NCBI GenBank assembly: GCA_900542935.1
Contig: UQPN01000007.1
Span: 1-64,000, forward strand
DNA: 64,000 nucleotides
DNA from: an uncultured Eubacteriales bacterium
GTDB taxonomy: Bacteria; Bacillota; Clostridia; Christensenellales; Borkfalkiaceae
Reading direction: 5' to 3'
The number at the start of each line of letters is the position of its first letter. The first letter of the stretch is position 1. The position numbers were made by a program, and so were the translations under genes. Shown piece by piece: positions 48,688 through 57,218 of the stretch. The notes below the pieces were generated by a model, which saw only the letters and a list, made by a program, of their open reading frames with translations, did not search any database and was not told the origin of the DNA.

Positions 48688-49317
48688 ATGCGGCGGACGA
48701 TTACCATTTTACACAGCGAACCGACGGAAAAAATCATTGAAAAATCGAGATTTATCACGTATTCGGCGCGGGTTGAAAGCGAGGAAGAGGCGAAAGCGTT
48801 TCTTGCGGCGCTGAAAGACGAGCACCCGTTCGCCACGCATATCTGTTATGCGTACGTTGCCGATAAGCAGGGGAATCTGCAGAGGTTTTCGGATAACGGC
48901 GAACCGCAGGGCACGGCCGGCATGCCTATTCTGGAAAATTTGCGCGTGCGTTGTCTTGTGAACGCGGCGGTGGCGGTGGTACGGTATTTCGGCGGAATCA
49001 AACTGGGCGCCGGAGGGCTGACGCGCGCCTATGCAGCGTGCGCGAAAGAGCAGCTGGAAAGTGCGGCGCTGTGTGAAATTCTGCCGTGCGAAACGTGGCG
49101 GGTAGCCGTGGAGTATTCCGCTGCCGAGGGCGTGAAAAAATTTCTGGCGCGCCGGGATATCGCGCCGCTTTCGGCGGAGTACGCGGCAAAAGCGGAATTC
49201 ACTTTGCAGGTGCGCGCTTCTGAAAGCGAAGAACTGCGCGCGGCGCTGAACGATTTTTTAAACGGCAGGGCGGAAATCACGCTCCTCGGCGGCTGCGACG
49301 GATATTTTCCGCTGTAA
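48688..49317 (+). CDS. YigZ family (IMPACT/UPF0029) protein
   Basis: A 209-residue protein of the YigZ/IMPACT family, widespread and of unclear biochemical role (linked to translation in eukaryotes). Family blocks: EKSRFITYSARV, HPFATHICYAYV, FSDNGEPQGTAGMPIL, VVRYFGGIKLGAGGLTRAY, and a C-terminal ferredoxin-like domain of about 65 residues. The start could be ATG 48688 or the GTG three codons upstream; a GCGGGG stretch is the nearest ribosome site. It stands alone after the tyrS terminator. Confidence 0.9.
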   Translation: MRRTITILHSEPTEKIIEKSRFITYSARVESEEEAKAFLAALKDEHPFATHICYAYVADKQGNLQRFSDNGEPQGTAGMPILENLRVRCLVNAAVAVVRYFGGIKLGAGGLTRAYAACAKEQLESAALCEILPCETWRVAVEYSAAEGVKKFLARRDIAPLSAEYAAKAEFTLQVRASESEELRAALNDFLNGRAEITLLGGCDGYFPL

Positions 49318-49368
49318 TAAAGCTGTTGTGAAAAGGTTTTTATAAAAATTCAGCCGTTGCTTGCCGAC

Positions 49369-49410
49369 ATAAAAATACCGCCGCGGCGTACAGCGACGGT
49401 ATTTTTATTT
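49369..49410 (+). terminator. Terminator after yigZ
   Basis: A 12-bp stem (49369-49380 with 49397-49408) with A/T arms that give a T run. Confidence 0.8.
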
Positions 49411-49783
49411 GAATCGCATTATTCGCTTCGGGCAAAAACGGCGGAAGAATTTTTAAATTTTGAAAAGTATAGACTTTTTAATGCGCAATGTCTGCTATAA
49501 TAGAAAGGAAAATATAAAGAAGAATATAAATGAAAACATTTTGTTTTGACAAATTACAAAACAAGAAAGTCGTTTAACGAAGGCAAGTAACCGACGCTGA
49601 AAGACAACAGGAAAAGTGCCGGGGCAAAGGGGAAAACAATGATTGCGCATAAGAACCGAGATTACGAATATTAAACGGAACGGATATTGGGGAAGCTCCG
49701 ATTTAAAAAACCGGAAAAGTCAATTATCGGCACGCGATGATAAAGACGACGCGCGCGAGGGATGACGGGATAAAAATACGAGA
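49411..49783 (+). promoter_or_regulatory. Region with an extended -10 promoter and short open frames
   Basis: An extended -10 (TGCTATAAT, 49493-49501) is followed by about 275 nt of GA-rich sequence. Two very short frames occur, 15 codons at 49530 and 11 codons at 49639 (the latter after AAAGGGG). No recognised RNA family. It may be a leader for the gene at 49784 or a small RNA. Confidence 0.35.
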
Positions 49784-49990
49784 ATGAACGAGGACGACGC
49801 TTTACAACAGATAACCGACAGACTGATTGCTAATATAGAAGAATTGTTTGAGTTTAAAGACGAACTTGAAACGCAGTTTCAGTACGGAGAACGGGTTGCG
49901 TATACCGAATGTCTGGAATGGATACAGAAATTCGGAAAGGCAAAGAATCTCGGACTGGATTTCGATATTGAAAAACGGTTTCCGTTATAA
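49784..49990 (+). CDS. Small hypothetical protein
   Basis: A 68-residue acidic, helical protein (ALQQITDRLIANIEELFEFK and then YTECLEWIQKF). I do not recognise a family. No strong ribosome site precedes the ATG, but the composition is protein-like and the frame has a regular codon pattern. It is preceded by a promoter and a long leader. Confidence 0.5.
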   Translation: MNEDDALQQITDRLIANIEELFEFKDELETQFQYGERVAYTECLEWIQKFGKAKNLGLDFDIEKRFPL

Positions 49991-50375
49991 CGTTCCGGAG
50001 GCTGACGGAAAGATTTCGTCGCGGTTGTGCGGCAGTTTTTTCCGCGCGGTTCGCAGGACGGAAGAACGTCCGCTTGCCGTTTTCGTGTGCGCGAAAATGC
50101 CTGAAGGCGTCTGCTTTTCCTCCGTTTTTTTCGGCTTGGAGGGGCGGCGGAAAGAAAAAAACGGCAACGGAGAAATTCTTTTCGTATCGCGGAAAGAACG
50201 CGGATACGGCAAGCGAGAATACATGGCTTCGTCCGACGGACTTGCCGAAGCGGATAAGTGAAATGAAGCAAAAAATAAACGATAAAATCTTCCGAAAGAG
50301 TTACGGAAAAAATATTCAAAAACATAATAAAGAGTAAATTTTTTAGATATTTCGCATAGTACGGCGCGTTAAAGC
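49991..50375. other. Intergenic stretch without a supported gene
   Basis: No ribosome-site-supported frame is seen. An open frame on each strand here is rich in Arg, Ser and Phe and is likely spurious. The stretch may hold remnants of a decayed gene; I see no terminator. Confidence 0.4.
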
Positions 50376-50736
50376 TTGAAAAATAAAAAAATTTGTGTTA
50401 TAATGTGTGCAATAATTTTTACGTAGCAATGCCGAAACGTCAAAAAACCGTTTCGGATAAAGGCAGAGGCGTTGAAAGCGCCCGATTATCCGACGCTTAA
50501 TTCCGCTATCCGGAATTTCAGGGGCGAATTTACGAAAGTAAAAGCGCAGGCTTCATTCGGGGAAAGGTTTGCGGAATCAAAATTGGCTGTATAGAAAATT
50601 GGCATAGCCTTGGTTGTCTGATATCGCTTCGGCGACGCGTACAAATTGACAGTAGTAATTAAATCGGAATCCGTACGCATATAAAAATATGCGTACGGTG
50701 TTGTTTTTGAAACTCGCTGAAAGGAGATGGGCCGCG
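50376..50736 (+). promoter_or_regulatory. Promoter and long structured leader of the antiporter operon
   Basis: TTGAAA (50376), 17 bp and TATAAT (50399) are followed by a leader of about 330 nt. It contains hairpins CCGAAACG/CGTTTCGG (50432-50456), AATTCCG/CGGAATT (about 50501-50519) and a perfect 12-bp hairpin (50671-50682 with 50687-50698) followed by T-rich sequence, just ahead of the ribosome site. This layout suits a riboswitch, but no known family is recognised. Confidence 0.5.
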
Positions 50737-52167
50737 GTGGAACGATTATATGAAAAACTGAATGCAACGTCGCCTGTTTCCGCCGTAATTCTTGCGCTGG
50801 CAATTATTCTTTTAAGCGGATTTTTAATGACACGGCTGACAAAACTTCTGAAATTGCCGAACGTAACGGCGTATATAGTGGCGGGGATTTTAATCGGTCC
50901 GTTTTGTCTGAAAGCCGTGCCGCAGAACGTAATCGACGGCTCGGCGTTCGTATCGGACATCGCGCTTGCGTTTATCGCGTTTTCCGCAGGAGAATATTTC
51001 AGAATTTCTTCGTTCAAAGGCAAAGGGAAGCAACTTGTAATCATCACGGTGCTCGAATCTTTAACGGCGTCGGTGCTGGTGTTTATTTTAACGTTTTTCG
51101 TGCTGCGTCTGGGCGCGGCGTTTTCGCTGGTGCTGTCGGCGCTGGCGTCCGCAACCGCGCCCGCGTCCACGCTGATGACGATACGGCAGACGAAGGCGAA
51201 GGGCGATTTTGTGGATACGCTCATTTCCGTGGTGGCGTTTGACGACGTGGTGTCGTTGTTTGCGTTTTCCGTGGCGATATCCGTGGCGATGGCAACAACG
51301 TCGGGATCGGTGAATTCTCAGACGGTGTTGCTGCCGCTTTTATACAACGTACTGATGATCATACTCGGAGTGGCGCTTGGTTTTGTATTGAAATTTTTTA
51401 TGGCTAAGCGTTCTACGGATAATCGGCTGATTGTGTCCGTCGCGCTTTTGTTTACGCTTTGCGGCGTGGGGGCGGCGTTATCGGTTTCTCCGTTGATGGC
51501 GTGCATGGTGATGGGCGCGGTGTATATCAACGCGTCAGGCGACGACAGGTTGTTCAAACAACTCAATTATTTTTCGCCGCCGATTCTGCTGATGTTTTTC
51601 GTGCGTTCGGGGATGAGTTTTCGTCTGGATACGCTGTTCGACGTTTCGTCGCGAGTGGCGGGCGTACCGCTTTTACTGATAGGATGCCTGTATTTTATCG
51701 TACGAATCGCGGGGAAGTATCTCGGCGCGTACGCAGGGTGCAGAATATGCAAAAAACCGCGGAAAACAACGTATACGCTGGGCTTGGCGCTGATACCGCA
51801 GGCGGGCGTGGCGATAGGACTATCGGAACTTGCGGCGCGTACGATCGGCGGCAGTACGGGCGCGGTGATACAGACGATTATTATGTCGTCGAGTATTTTG
51901 TACGAACTGATCGGTCCCGGTATGGCGAAACTGGCGTTGTCGTTATCGGGCGCGATCGGAGGAACGCAAACGGATGAAAAGACGACGGAACCGGAAAAGA
52001 GCGAGCGTGAGATTTTAATCGAACGGATGAACGAAATACAAAAGGAAATAGACCGCGCGAATTACGCTCGGAGCGAGGAAGAAAAAGCGTTTTCCGACGC
52101 CGCGGAAGAACAGGAAGAATTGCTGTTGAACAACGATAGGAACAGAAAATTCATAAACAGGAGATAG
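50737..52167 (+). CDS. Cation:proton antiporter (CPA2/Kef-like)
   Basis: A 476-residue polytopic membrane protein exchanging K+ or Na+ for protons. It has about 12 hydrophobic segments; the N-terminal TRLTKLLKLPNVTAYIVAGI and ILIGPFCLK are hallmarks of the CPA2 family. The ion-binding region is in SALASATAPASTLM and FDDVVSLFAF (the Asp-Asp pair near residue 170). The last 55 residues are a soluble, strongly charged helical tail (EREILIERMNEIQKEIDRAN) without a RCK/TrkA-N domain. GTG 50737 follows AAGGAGA and is preferred to in-frame starts further up in the hairpin. Confidence 0.9.
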   Translation: MERLYEKLNATSPVSAVILALAIILLSGFLMTRLTKLLKLPNVTAYIVAGILIGPFCLKAVPQNVIDGSAFVSDIALAFIAFSAGEYFRISSFKGKGKQLVIITVLESLTASVLVFILTFFVLRLGAAFSLVLSALASATAPASTLMTIRQTKAKGDFVDTLISVVAFDDVVSLFAFSVAISVAMATTSGSVNSQTVLLPLLYNVLMIILGVALGFVLKFFMAKRSTDNRLIVSVALLFTLCGVGAALSVSPLMACMVMGAVYINASGDDRLFKQLNYFSPPILLMFFVRSGMSFRLDTLFDVSSRVAGVPLLLIGCLYFIVRIAGKYLGAYAGCRICKKPRKTTYTLGLALIPQAGVAIGLSELAARTIGGSTGAVIQTIIMSSSILYELIGPGMAKLALSLSGAIGGTQTDEKTTEPEKSEREILIERMNEIQKEIDRANYARSEEEKAFSDAAEEQEELLLNNDRNRKFINRR

Positions 52168-52171
52168 AGAG

Positions 52172-52891
52172 ATGAAAGATATACTGGCAGAACTGATGGG
52201 GGAATGGTGTACGGGAGTAAATATCGGCGGCATTATTCTGAAAATATGCCTCGCGATCGTATTGTCGGCGGTGATAGGCAGCGAAAGAGCCACGAAACGG
52301 CATGCGGCGGGGCTGCGTACGTTTATGCTGGTATCTCTTGTTTCCGCGCTTGCCGCCACGGTGGATAAATTTTTGATTACGGAATACGGAGTAAGTATCC
52401 CCGTAGTAACGGGCGCAACCGTAATCGGGCTGGCAATCGTCAGTTCCAATACGATTTTATACAGTTCCAAAAGTCAGATAAAGGGGCTTACCACGTCGGT
52501 GGCGTTGTGGGGAAACAGCATCCTGTCTGTATTGATCGGTCTGGATTTATATCTGATCGCGTTGGTTGCCTTTGCGGCGTTTATGCTGTGCCTGACGGGT
52601 TTTATGCGGTTCGAATACGCGCTGAAACGCCGTTCGGATTATTTTGAAATCCATCTGGAATTGAACAATAAAAATTCGTTGCAGGAATTTATCGCCGTGA
52701 TAAGAAAACTCGGACTGAAAGTAGACGATATAGAATTGAATACCGCATATATGAATACGGGACTTTTCGTCTATTCGGTGTCGCTTTCGATAGATAAGAA
52801 AAAAGTCGGGCAGAAAGTAAAACACGACGATATTATTTCCGCGATTTCGGAACTGGAATACGTAAATTACGTGGAAGAATTGGGTTGTTGA
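52172..52891 (+). CDS. MgtC/SapB family membrane protein
   Basis: A 239-residue protein with an MgtC-type N-terminal membrane domain (about 1-145; IGSERATKRHAAGLRTFMLV is the family's signature) and a C-terminal ACT-like domain of about 90 residues. MgtC proteins are linked to Mg2+ limitation and to control of the F-ATPase in Salmonella. It begins 4 bp after the antiporter stop, so the two form one operon; together they point to ion or membrane-potential homeostasis. A terminator is seen only 280 bp downstream. Confidence 0.85.
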   Translation: MKDILAELMGEWCTGVNIGGIILKICLAIVLSAVIGSERATKRHAAGLRTFMLVSLVSALAATVDKFLITEYGVSIPVVTGATVIGLAIVSSNTILYSSKSQIKGLTTSVALWGNSILSVLIGLDLYLIALVAFAAFMLCLTGFMRFEYALKRRSDYFEIHLELNNKNSLQEFIAVIRKLGLKVDDIELNTAYMNTGLFVYSVSLSIDKKKVGQKVKHDDIISAISELEYVNYVEELGC

Positions 52892-53172
52892 AAGATTAAA
52901 TCGCGGCGGGAACGGAAAAAGCGTAGAAATCTTTTAATATAAACCGATTGCATTTCTTTTGCGTGCCGTTCTGGATTTTCGGCTTTAATTTCAAAATAAT
53001 CGAATAAACGTTGTGAGAATCCTGTTTGTTGCGATGAGAATCCGCGCGAGGTGCCCGAAGATAAATTTCATGGAAAATATTCGTTAATCGGAATGTGCGG
53101 AAGGGAAAGCGTTTGCGGGCGGCGAAGAAGAGGAAGCAAAGATTTTTTTTGTTGCGCAACGGCAAGCAGCGG

Positions 53173-53228
53173 CGCACTGCGAAGTAACTTTTTAAGTTAT
53201 GGAACAGTGCGTTTTTTTGTAAAGAAAA
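53173..53228 (+). terminator. Terminator in the gap after the MgtC-like gene
   Basis: CGCACTG pairs with CAGTGCG (53173-53179 with 53215-53221), with an inner TAACTT/AAGTTA stem, followed by seven T. It is 280 bp after the stop, so it ends a long 3' region or a separate small transcript. No gene is supported in 52892-53338. Confidence 0.75.
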
Positions 53229-53338
53229 ACCGCCCGCCGGGCGAGTGCTTACAGGGCGCAACTTACCGTTATTATCTCTTACCGACGAAACTATTTTACA
53301 ATAAAAGAATTTTGTAATAAAATCGTAGATTTTTATTA

Positions 53339-53367
53339 TTGAAAATAGGGTATAATAATGTTATAAT
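53339..53367 (+). promoter_or_regulatory. Promoter of the ADP-ribosylglycohydrolase-family/GH3 unit
   Basis: TTGAAA (53339), 17 bp and a perfect TATAAT (53362). A second TATAAT-like box (53351) lies between them. The gene begins at 53429. Confidence 0.75.
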
Positions 53368-53428
53368 AGTATAAAACAATATTTCGTTACAAAAATATTG
53401 TTTATTAAAAAGAAGAGGCATAGCGCAT

Positions 53429-54991
53429 ATGAAACTTGATTTTAAAACCTATTTCGATAAAGTAAGAGGTTGTTATACGGGAAAAAATATAGGCGGAACG
53501 CTGGGCGCGCCGTTTGAATGTTATCGCGGCGTGTATAATCTCGATTGGTTTATGCAGGATATTTCTTCGCCTATACCAAACGACGACGTGGATTTGCAAC
53601 TTGTATGGCTTGCCGCCGTGGAACGCGAGGGGCGGCATATCGATTCGCACGTGCTTGCCGAATACTGGGAAACGTACGTAAGCGCGCAGATTTCCGAATA
53701 CGGCACAAGCAAAAACAATTTCGGCATGGGGATTCTGCCTCCGCTTTCGGGGTATCTTCGTAACGAAAACCGCAACAGCAACGGCGCGTGGATCCGCACG
53801 GAAATCTGGGCGTGCCTTTGCGCGGGAAATCCTGCGCTGGCGGCGAATTACGCTTATTACGACGCGTGCGTAGACCATTCGGACGAAGGCGTGTATGCGG
53901 CTACGTTTACGGCGGCGGTGCAGGCGGCGGCGTTTTTCGAAACGGACAGAGAAGAACTGATCGATATCGGTCTTTCGTATATTCCCGAAGATTGCGGCGT
54001 AAGCCGCGCCGTAGCGTTGATACGGCAGTGCTATAAAAACGGCGACGACTGGAAAACGGCAAGAAAGAAACTTCTGATTGCTTTGCCGTCATCGTTCGGC
54101 GAAATGGACGGCGAATGGAAAGGCACCGCTTCGGTGCCGGCTTGCGATAAATGCCCCGTGCAACAAAAGGATAACGATATTCCGAAAGCGGAACACGGCT
54201 ACGACGCGCCCGCCGCAATCGGCATCGTACTGCTCGGCTGGTATTACGGCGAGGGCGATTTTGCAAAATCGGTGTGTCTTGCGGTGAATTGCGGAGAGGA
54301 CAGCGATTGCACGGCGGGAACGCTCGGCTCTGTTTTGGGTATTATCGCAGGCGAAAGCAATTTGCCCGAAAAATGGAAGAAAGCCTGCTCGCAGCAAATC
54401 GCTACGTGTACGCTTCGCACCGACAACGTATTTTTACCGAAAACGATTCCGGAACTTTGCGATCGCATCGTAAGGCAAACGCCCGTAGTATTGCAGGATT
54501 ATTGCCGTTTCGGCGAAAACGGAGAATATACGATAGAGCCGGTTGCGGAATTCAGGTACAGAAAAGGCGCGTTCCGTTGCAACAAGCATGAAGATTTCGC
54601 GGAGTTGCTTGCGGAACAGGGGCGTACGGTGCGGTTCCATTTTCGCGGGCTTACCGTAAAAGTAACTTATGACGATACGCGCGTATTGCTTACGGACGGA
54701 GCGGAAAAAACGCTGGAACTTACTTTCGTAAACAATCTTTATACGCCGCAATATCTGAAACTGCGCTATCTCGGAATTCCGGAAACGTGGGAAGTAAAAG
54801 GCGGCAAAGAACAATGCGTAGGGCTGGAACACTGGCACGGCAGCAGCAACGTGAATTCGATTGATTTTACGTTTACGCCGCACGGCCCCTATACGGCAAA
54901 AACAGAAATCGTTCTGGAAATTTCCGTGAACGGCAGAGGCGAAAAAATGTACGTTCCGCTGACGTTTTTCAACGGCAGATGCGGGGAGTAA
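53429..54991 (+). CDS. ADP-ribosylglycohydrolase-family protein
   Basis: A 520-residue cytoplasmic protein whose N-terminal 330 residues follow the ADP-ribosyl-glycohydrolase fold. The metal-binding motifs are NDDVDLQLVW (about 50-60) and GEDSDCTAGTLGSVLGI (about 290-306). Members in sugar-utilisation clusters are not true ADP-ribosyl hydrolases but act on unidentified glycosides or nucleosides. The C-terminal 170 residues form a beta-sandwich domain. It is the first gene of a unit with a GH3 glycosidase, a membrane protein and an AraC regulator, so a carbohydrate role is likely. AGAAGAGG precedes the ATG. Confidence 0.85.
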   Translation: MKLDFKTYFDKVRGCYTGKNIGGTLGAPFECYRGVYNLDWFMQDISSPIPNDDVDLQLVWLAAVEREGRHIDSHVLAEYWETYVSAQISEYGTSKNNFGMGILPPLSGYLRNENRNSNGAWIRTEIWACLCAGNPALAANYAYYDACVDHSDEGVYAATFTAAVQAAAFFETDREELIDIGLSYIPEDCGVSRAVALIRQCYKNGDDWKTARKKLLIALPSSFGEMDGEWKGTASVPACDKCPVQQKDNDIPKAEHGYDAPAAIGIVLLGWYYGEGDFAKSVCLAVNCGEDSDCTAGTLGSVLGIIAGESNLPEKWKKACSQQIATCTLRTDNVFLPKTIPELCDRIVRQTPVVLQDYCRFGENGEYTIEPVAEFRYRKGAFRCNKHEDFAELLAEQGRTVRFHFRGLTVKVTYDDTRVLLTDGAEKTLELTFVNNLYTPQYLKLRYLGIPETWEVKGGKEQCVGLEHWHGSSNVNSIDFTFTPHGPYTAKTEIVLEISVNGRGEKMYVPLTFFNGRCGE

Positions 54992-55001
54992 AGGATTGGT
55001 T

Positions 55002-57143
55002 ATGGATATCAACGACAAAGAAAAGCAAATCGAAGAACTGATTGAAAAAATGACGACGGAAGAAAAAGTTGCGCAGACGTTGCAGCTTTCCTATCAGTCG
55101 ATGTCGGCGGAAAAATTCGAAGAGACGGTGCAAAAAGGCGTGCTCGGTTCGTACCTGCACGTGCTGGGTAAAGATACGGAAAAATACATAAACGCGGCTA
55201 AAAACAGTCGGCTGGGCATTCTGCCGATGTTCGGTATCGACGCGATACACGGGCACGCGTTGCTTCGCGGCGCAACGGTTTTCCCCTCGCAGCTTGCCGT
55301 AGCGTGTACGTTTGACGAAACGCTTACGGAAGAAATCGGGCACGCGACGGCGGAAGAAGTTGCCGCAGACGGGCTGGACTGGGTGTTTTCGCCCGTGCTT
55401 TGCATCGGCAGAGATTTGCGCTGGGGCAGAGTGGATGAAACGTTCGGTGAAGATAAAACGGTGGTATCGCGGCTGGGCGCGGCGATTATTCGCGGGTATC
55501 AGACGGACAATCTCACGGCGGCGTGCGCGAAACACTATCTTGCGTACGGCGAAGCCACGGGCGGAAGAGATTCTTACGATACGGAAATCACCGAGCGGAA
55601 AGCGCGCGAAATCTTTTTAAAGCCGTTCGCCGCCGCAGCGGAAGCCGGTTGCGATACGTTTATGACGGGTTACGGCTCGATAGACGGCACGCCTTTGACG
55701 GCGAATAAACGCTATCTGCGCGAAATTTTAAAAGACGAATTCGGTTTCGACGGGTTTGTGGTTACCGACTGGTTCAATTACGATTCGTTGATCGGGGGGC
55801 AGCGCTATTCCGAAAACATAGAGGAAGCGGCAGCCGCGGGCATGAACGCGGGCAACGATATGAGCATGAACAGCCCCGATTATTTCGAAGGGGCTTTGGC
55901 TGCGGTGAAAAACGGGAAGATATCGGAAGCAACGCTCAACGATTCGGTACGCCGGATTTTGCGCGTAAAACAGCGGCTGGGGCTTCTGGACGGAAGCAGA
56001 AAATGCCCGCCGCGCAGCGTAATCGGCTGCGAAGCGCATAAAAAAATCAATTACCGCGCGGCTGTGGAAAGCGCGGTGCTTCTTGAAAACAACGGAGCGT
56101 TGCCGCTCGATAAAAAGAAAATCCGTAAAATCGCGGTCATCGGACCGAACGCGGACGACTGGCAGGCGCAGTACGGCGACTGGACGTATGTTTCTCACCC
56201 GGACCCGAACCCCGCCGCCGAGCCTACCGAAAACATTTATACCGTGCTTCGCGGCGTGAAAGAAGAATTTACAAACGCCGGAATCGTTTATGAAAAAGGT
56301 TGCGTCATCGAAGAAGAGATATCCGCGGCGGAAAGCGATAAACTGTTTGCGGCGGCGATCGAAGCGGCGAAGAACGCGGACGTCGTCATCGGCGTATTCG
56401 GCGACAACTTAAAAGAAAACGGCGAGGGAAAAGACCGGGCTAAACTTGATTTATACGGCAGGCAAAACGAACTTGCCGGCGCCGTAGCCGCGCTGAACAA
56501 GCCGTTTATCGGCGTTGTCGTCAGCGGAAAACCGCTGGTTTTAACAACTTTGAAATCTGCGTGCGGCGCGTTGGTGCAATGCTTCAACGGCGGCGATCTT
56601 TGCGGCAAAGCGGTAGCCGCGCTGTTATGCGGAAACGAGAATTTCAGCGGAAAACTGCCGATTTCTTTCCCGTACGATTCGGCGGCGTTGCCTTGCTATT
56701 ACGATCAGTACGATTACTGGCACGGCGGCAAGTATATAGACGTGCCCGCCGGGTGCTTGTATCCGTTCGGCTACGGTCTTTCTTATTCGAAATTCCGCTA
56801 CGGCGCGCCGGAAGTATCGCAAAAAGAGATACGCAGGAACGAAACGTTTGAGCTGACGTGCGAAATAACGAACGAGAGCAAAACGGACGGCGAAGAAATC
56901 GTTCAGCTGTATTTCCGCGACGAAGTATGTAAAAAACTTACGCCTGCGCATACTTTACTTGATTTCAAGCGGGCGACGGTGCCTGCGGGCGAAACGAAGA
57001 AAGTTGCGTTTAAAGTGGCGGCGGAATCGCTCGGCTATATGAGCGACGAGCTGAAAAACACCGTAGACGCGGGCGAATTCACGTTGTTTGTTTCGGGCGA
57101 CGGAAAAAATTTCAAAACGACAAAAATCGTCGTTACGGATTGA
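55002..57143 (+). CDS. Glycoside hydrolase family 3 (beta-glucosidase/xylosidase-like)
   Basis: A 713-residue cytoplasmic GH3 enzyme that releases terminal beta-sugars. GH3 N-domain marks: GIDAIHGHALL, SPVLCIGRDLRWGRVDETFG, AKHYLAYGEATGGRD (Lys177, His178 in the KH pair) and VTDWFNYD, where Asp256 is the nucleophile. The GH3 C-domain (about 340-590; IGPNADDWQAQYGDWT) and a Fn3-like domain (about 620-713) follow. There is no signal peptide, so substrates are oligosaccharides taken up by the cell. Whether it prefers glucosides or xylosides cannot be told by eye; the GH43 gene downstream favours xylo-oligosaccharides. AAAGGA is 6 nt before the ATG. Confidence 0.93.
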   Translation: MDINDKEKQIEELIEKMTTEEKVAQTLQLSYQSMSAEKFEETVQKGVLGSYLHVLGKDTEKYINAAKNSRLGILPMFGIDAIHGHALLRGATVFPSQLAVACTFDETLTEEIGHATAEEVAADGLDWVFSPVLCIGRDLRWGRVDETFGEDKTVVSRLGAAIIRGYQTDNLTAACAKHYLAYGEATGGRDSYDTEITERKAREIFLKPFAAAAEAGCDTFMTGYGSIDGTPLTANKRYLREILKDEFGFDGFVVTDWFNYDSLIGGQRYSENIEEAAAAGMNAGNDMSMNSPDYFEGALAAVKNGKISEATLNDSVRRILRVKQRLGLLDGSRKCPPRSVIGCEAHKKINYRAAVESAVLLENNGALPLDKKKIRKIAVIGPNADDWQAQYGDWTYVSHPDPNPAAEPTENIYTVLRGVKEEFTNAGIVYEKGCVIEEEISAAESDKLFAAAIEAAKNADVVIGVFGDNLKENGEGKDRAKLDLYGRQNELAGAVAALNKPFIGVVVSGKPLVLTTLKSACGALVQCFNGGDLCGKAVAALLCGNENFSGKLPISFPYDSAALPCYYDQYDYWHGGKYIDVPAGCLYPFGYGLSYSKFRYGAPEVSQKEIRRNETFELTCEITNESKTDGEEIVQLYFRDEVCKKLTPAHTLLDFKRATVPAGETKKVAFKVAAESLGYMSDELKNTVDAGEFTLFVSGDGKNFKTTKIVVTD

Positions 57144-57218
57144 GAAAAAACGTCGGAAAATCAAGCGATGCGGTCAGCCGGACGGAAACAAACTTTTCCT
57201 CCGGCCACGGAGGTTGAA

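Noticed and set aside
50074..50337. 87-codon open frame in the gap before the antiporter
   Set aside because: No ribosome site and a shadow-like Arg/Ser/Phe composition.
50480..50560. c-di-AMP (ydaO) riboswitch in the antiporter leader
   Set aside because: CGCTTAATTCC followed by a hairpin and GGGG is faintly similar, but the rest of the consensus is missing.
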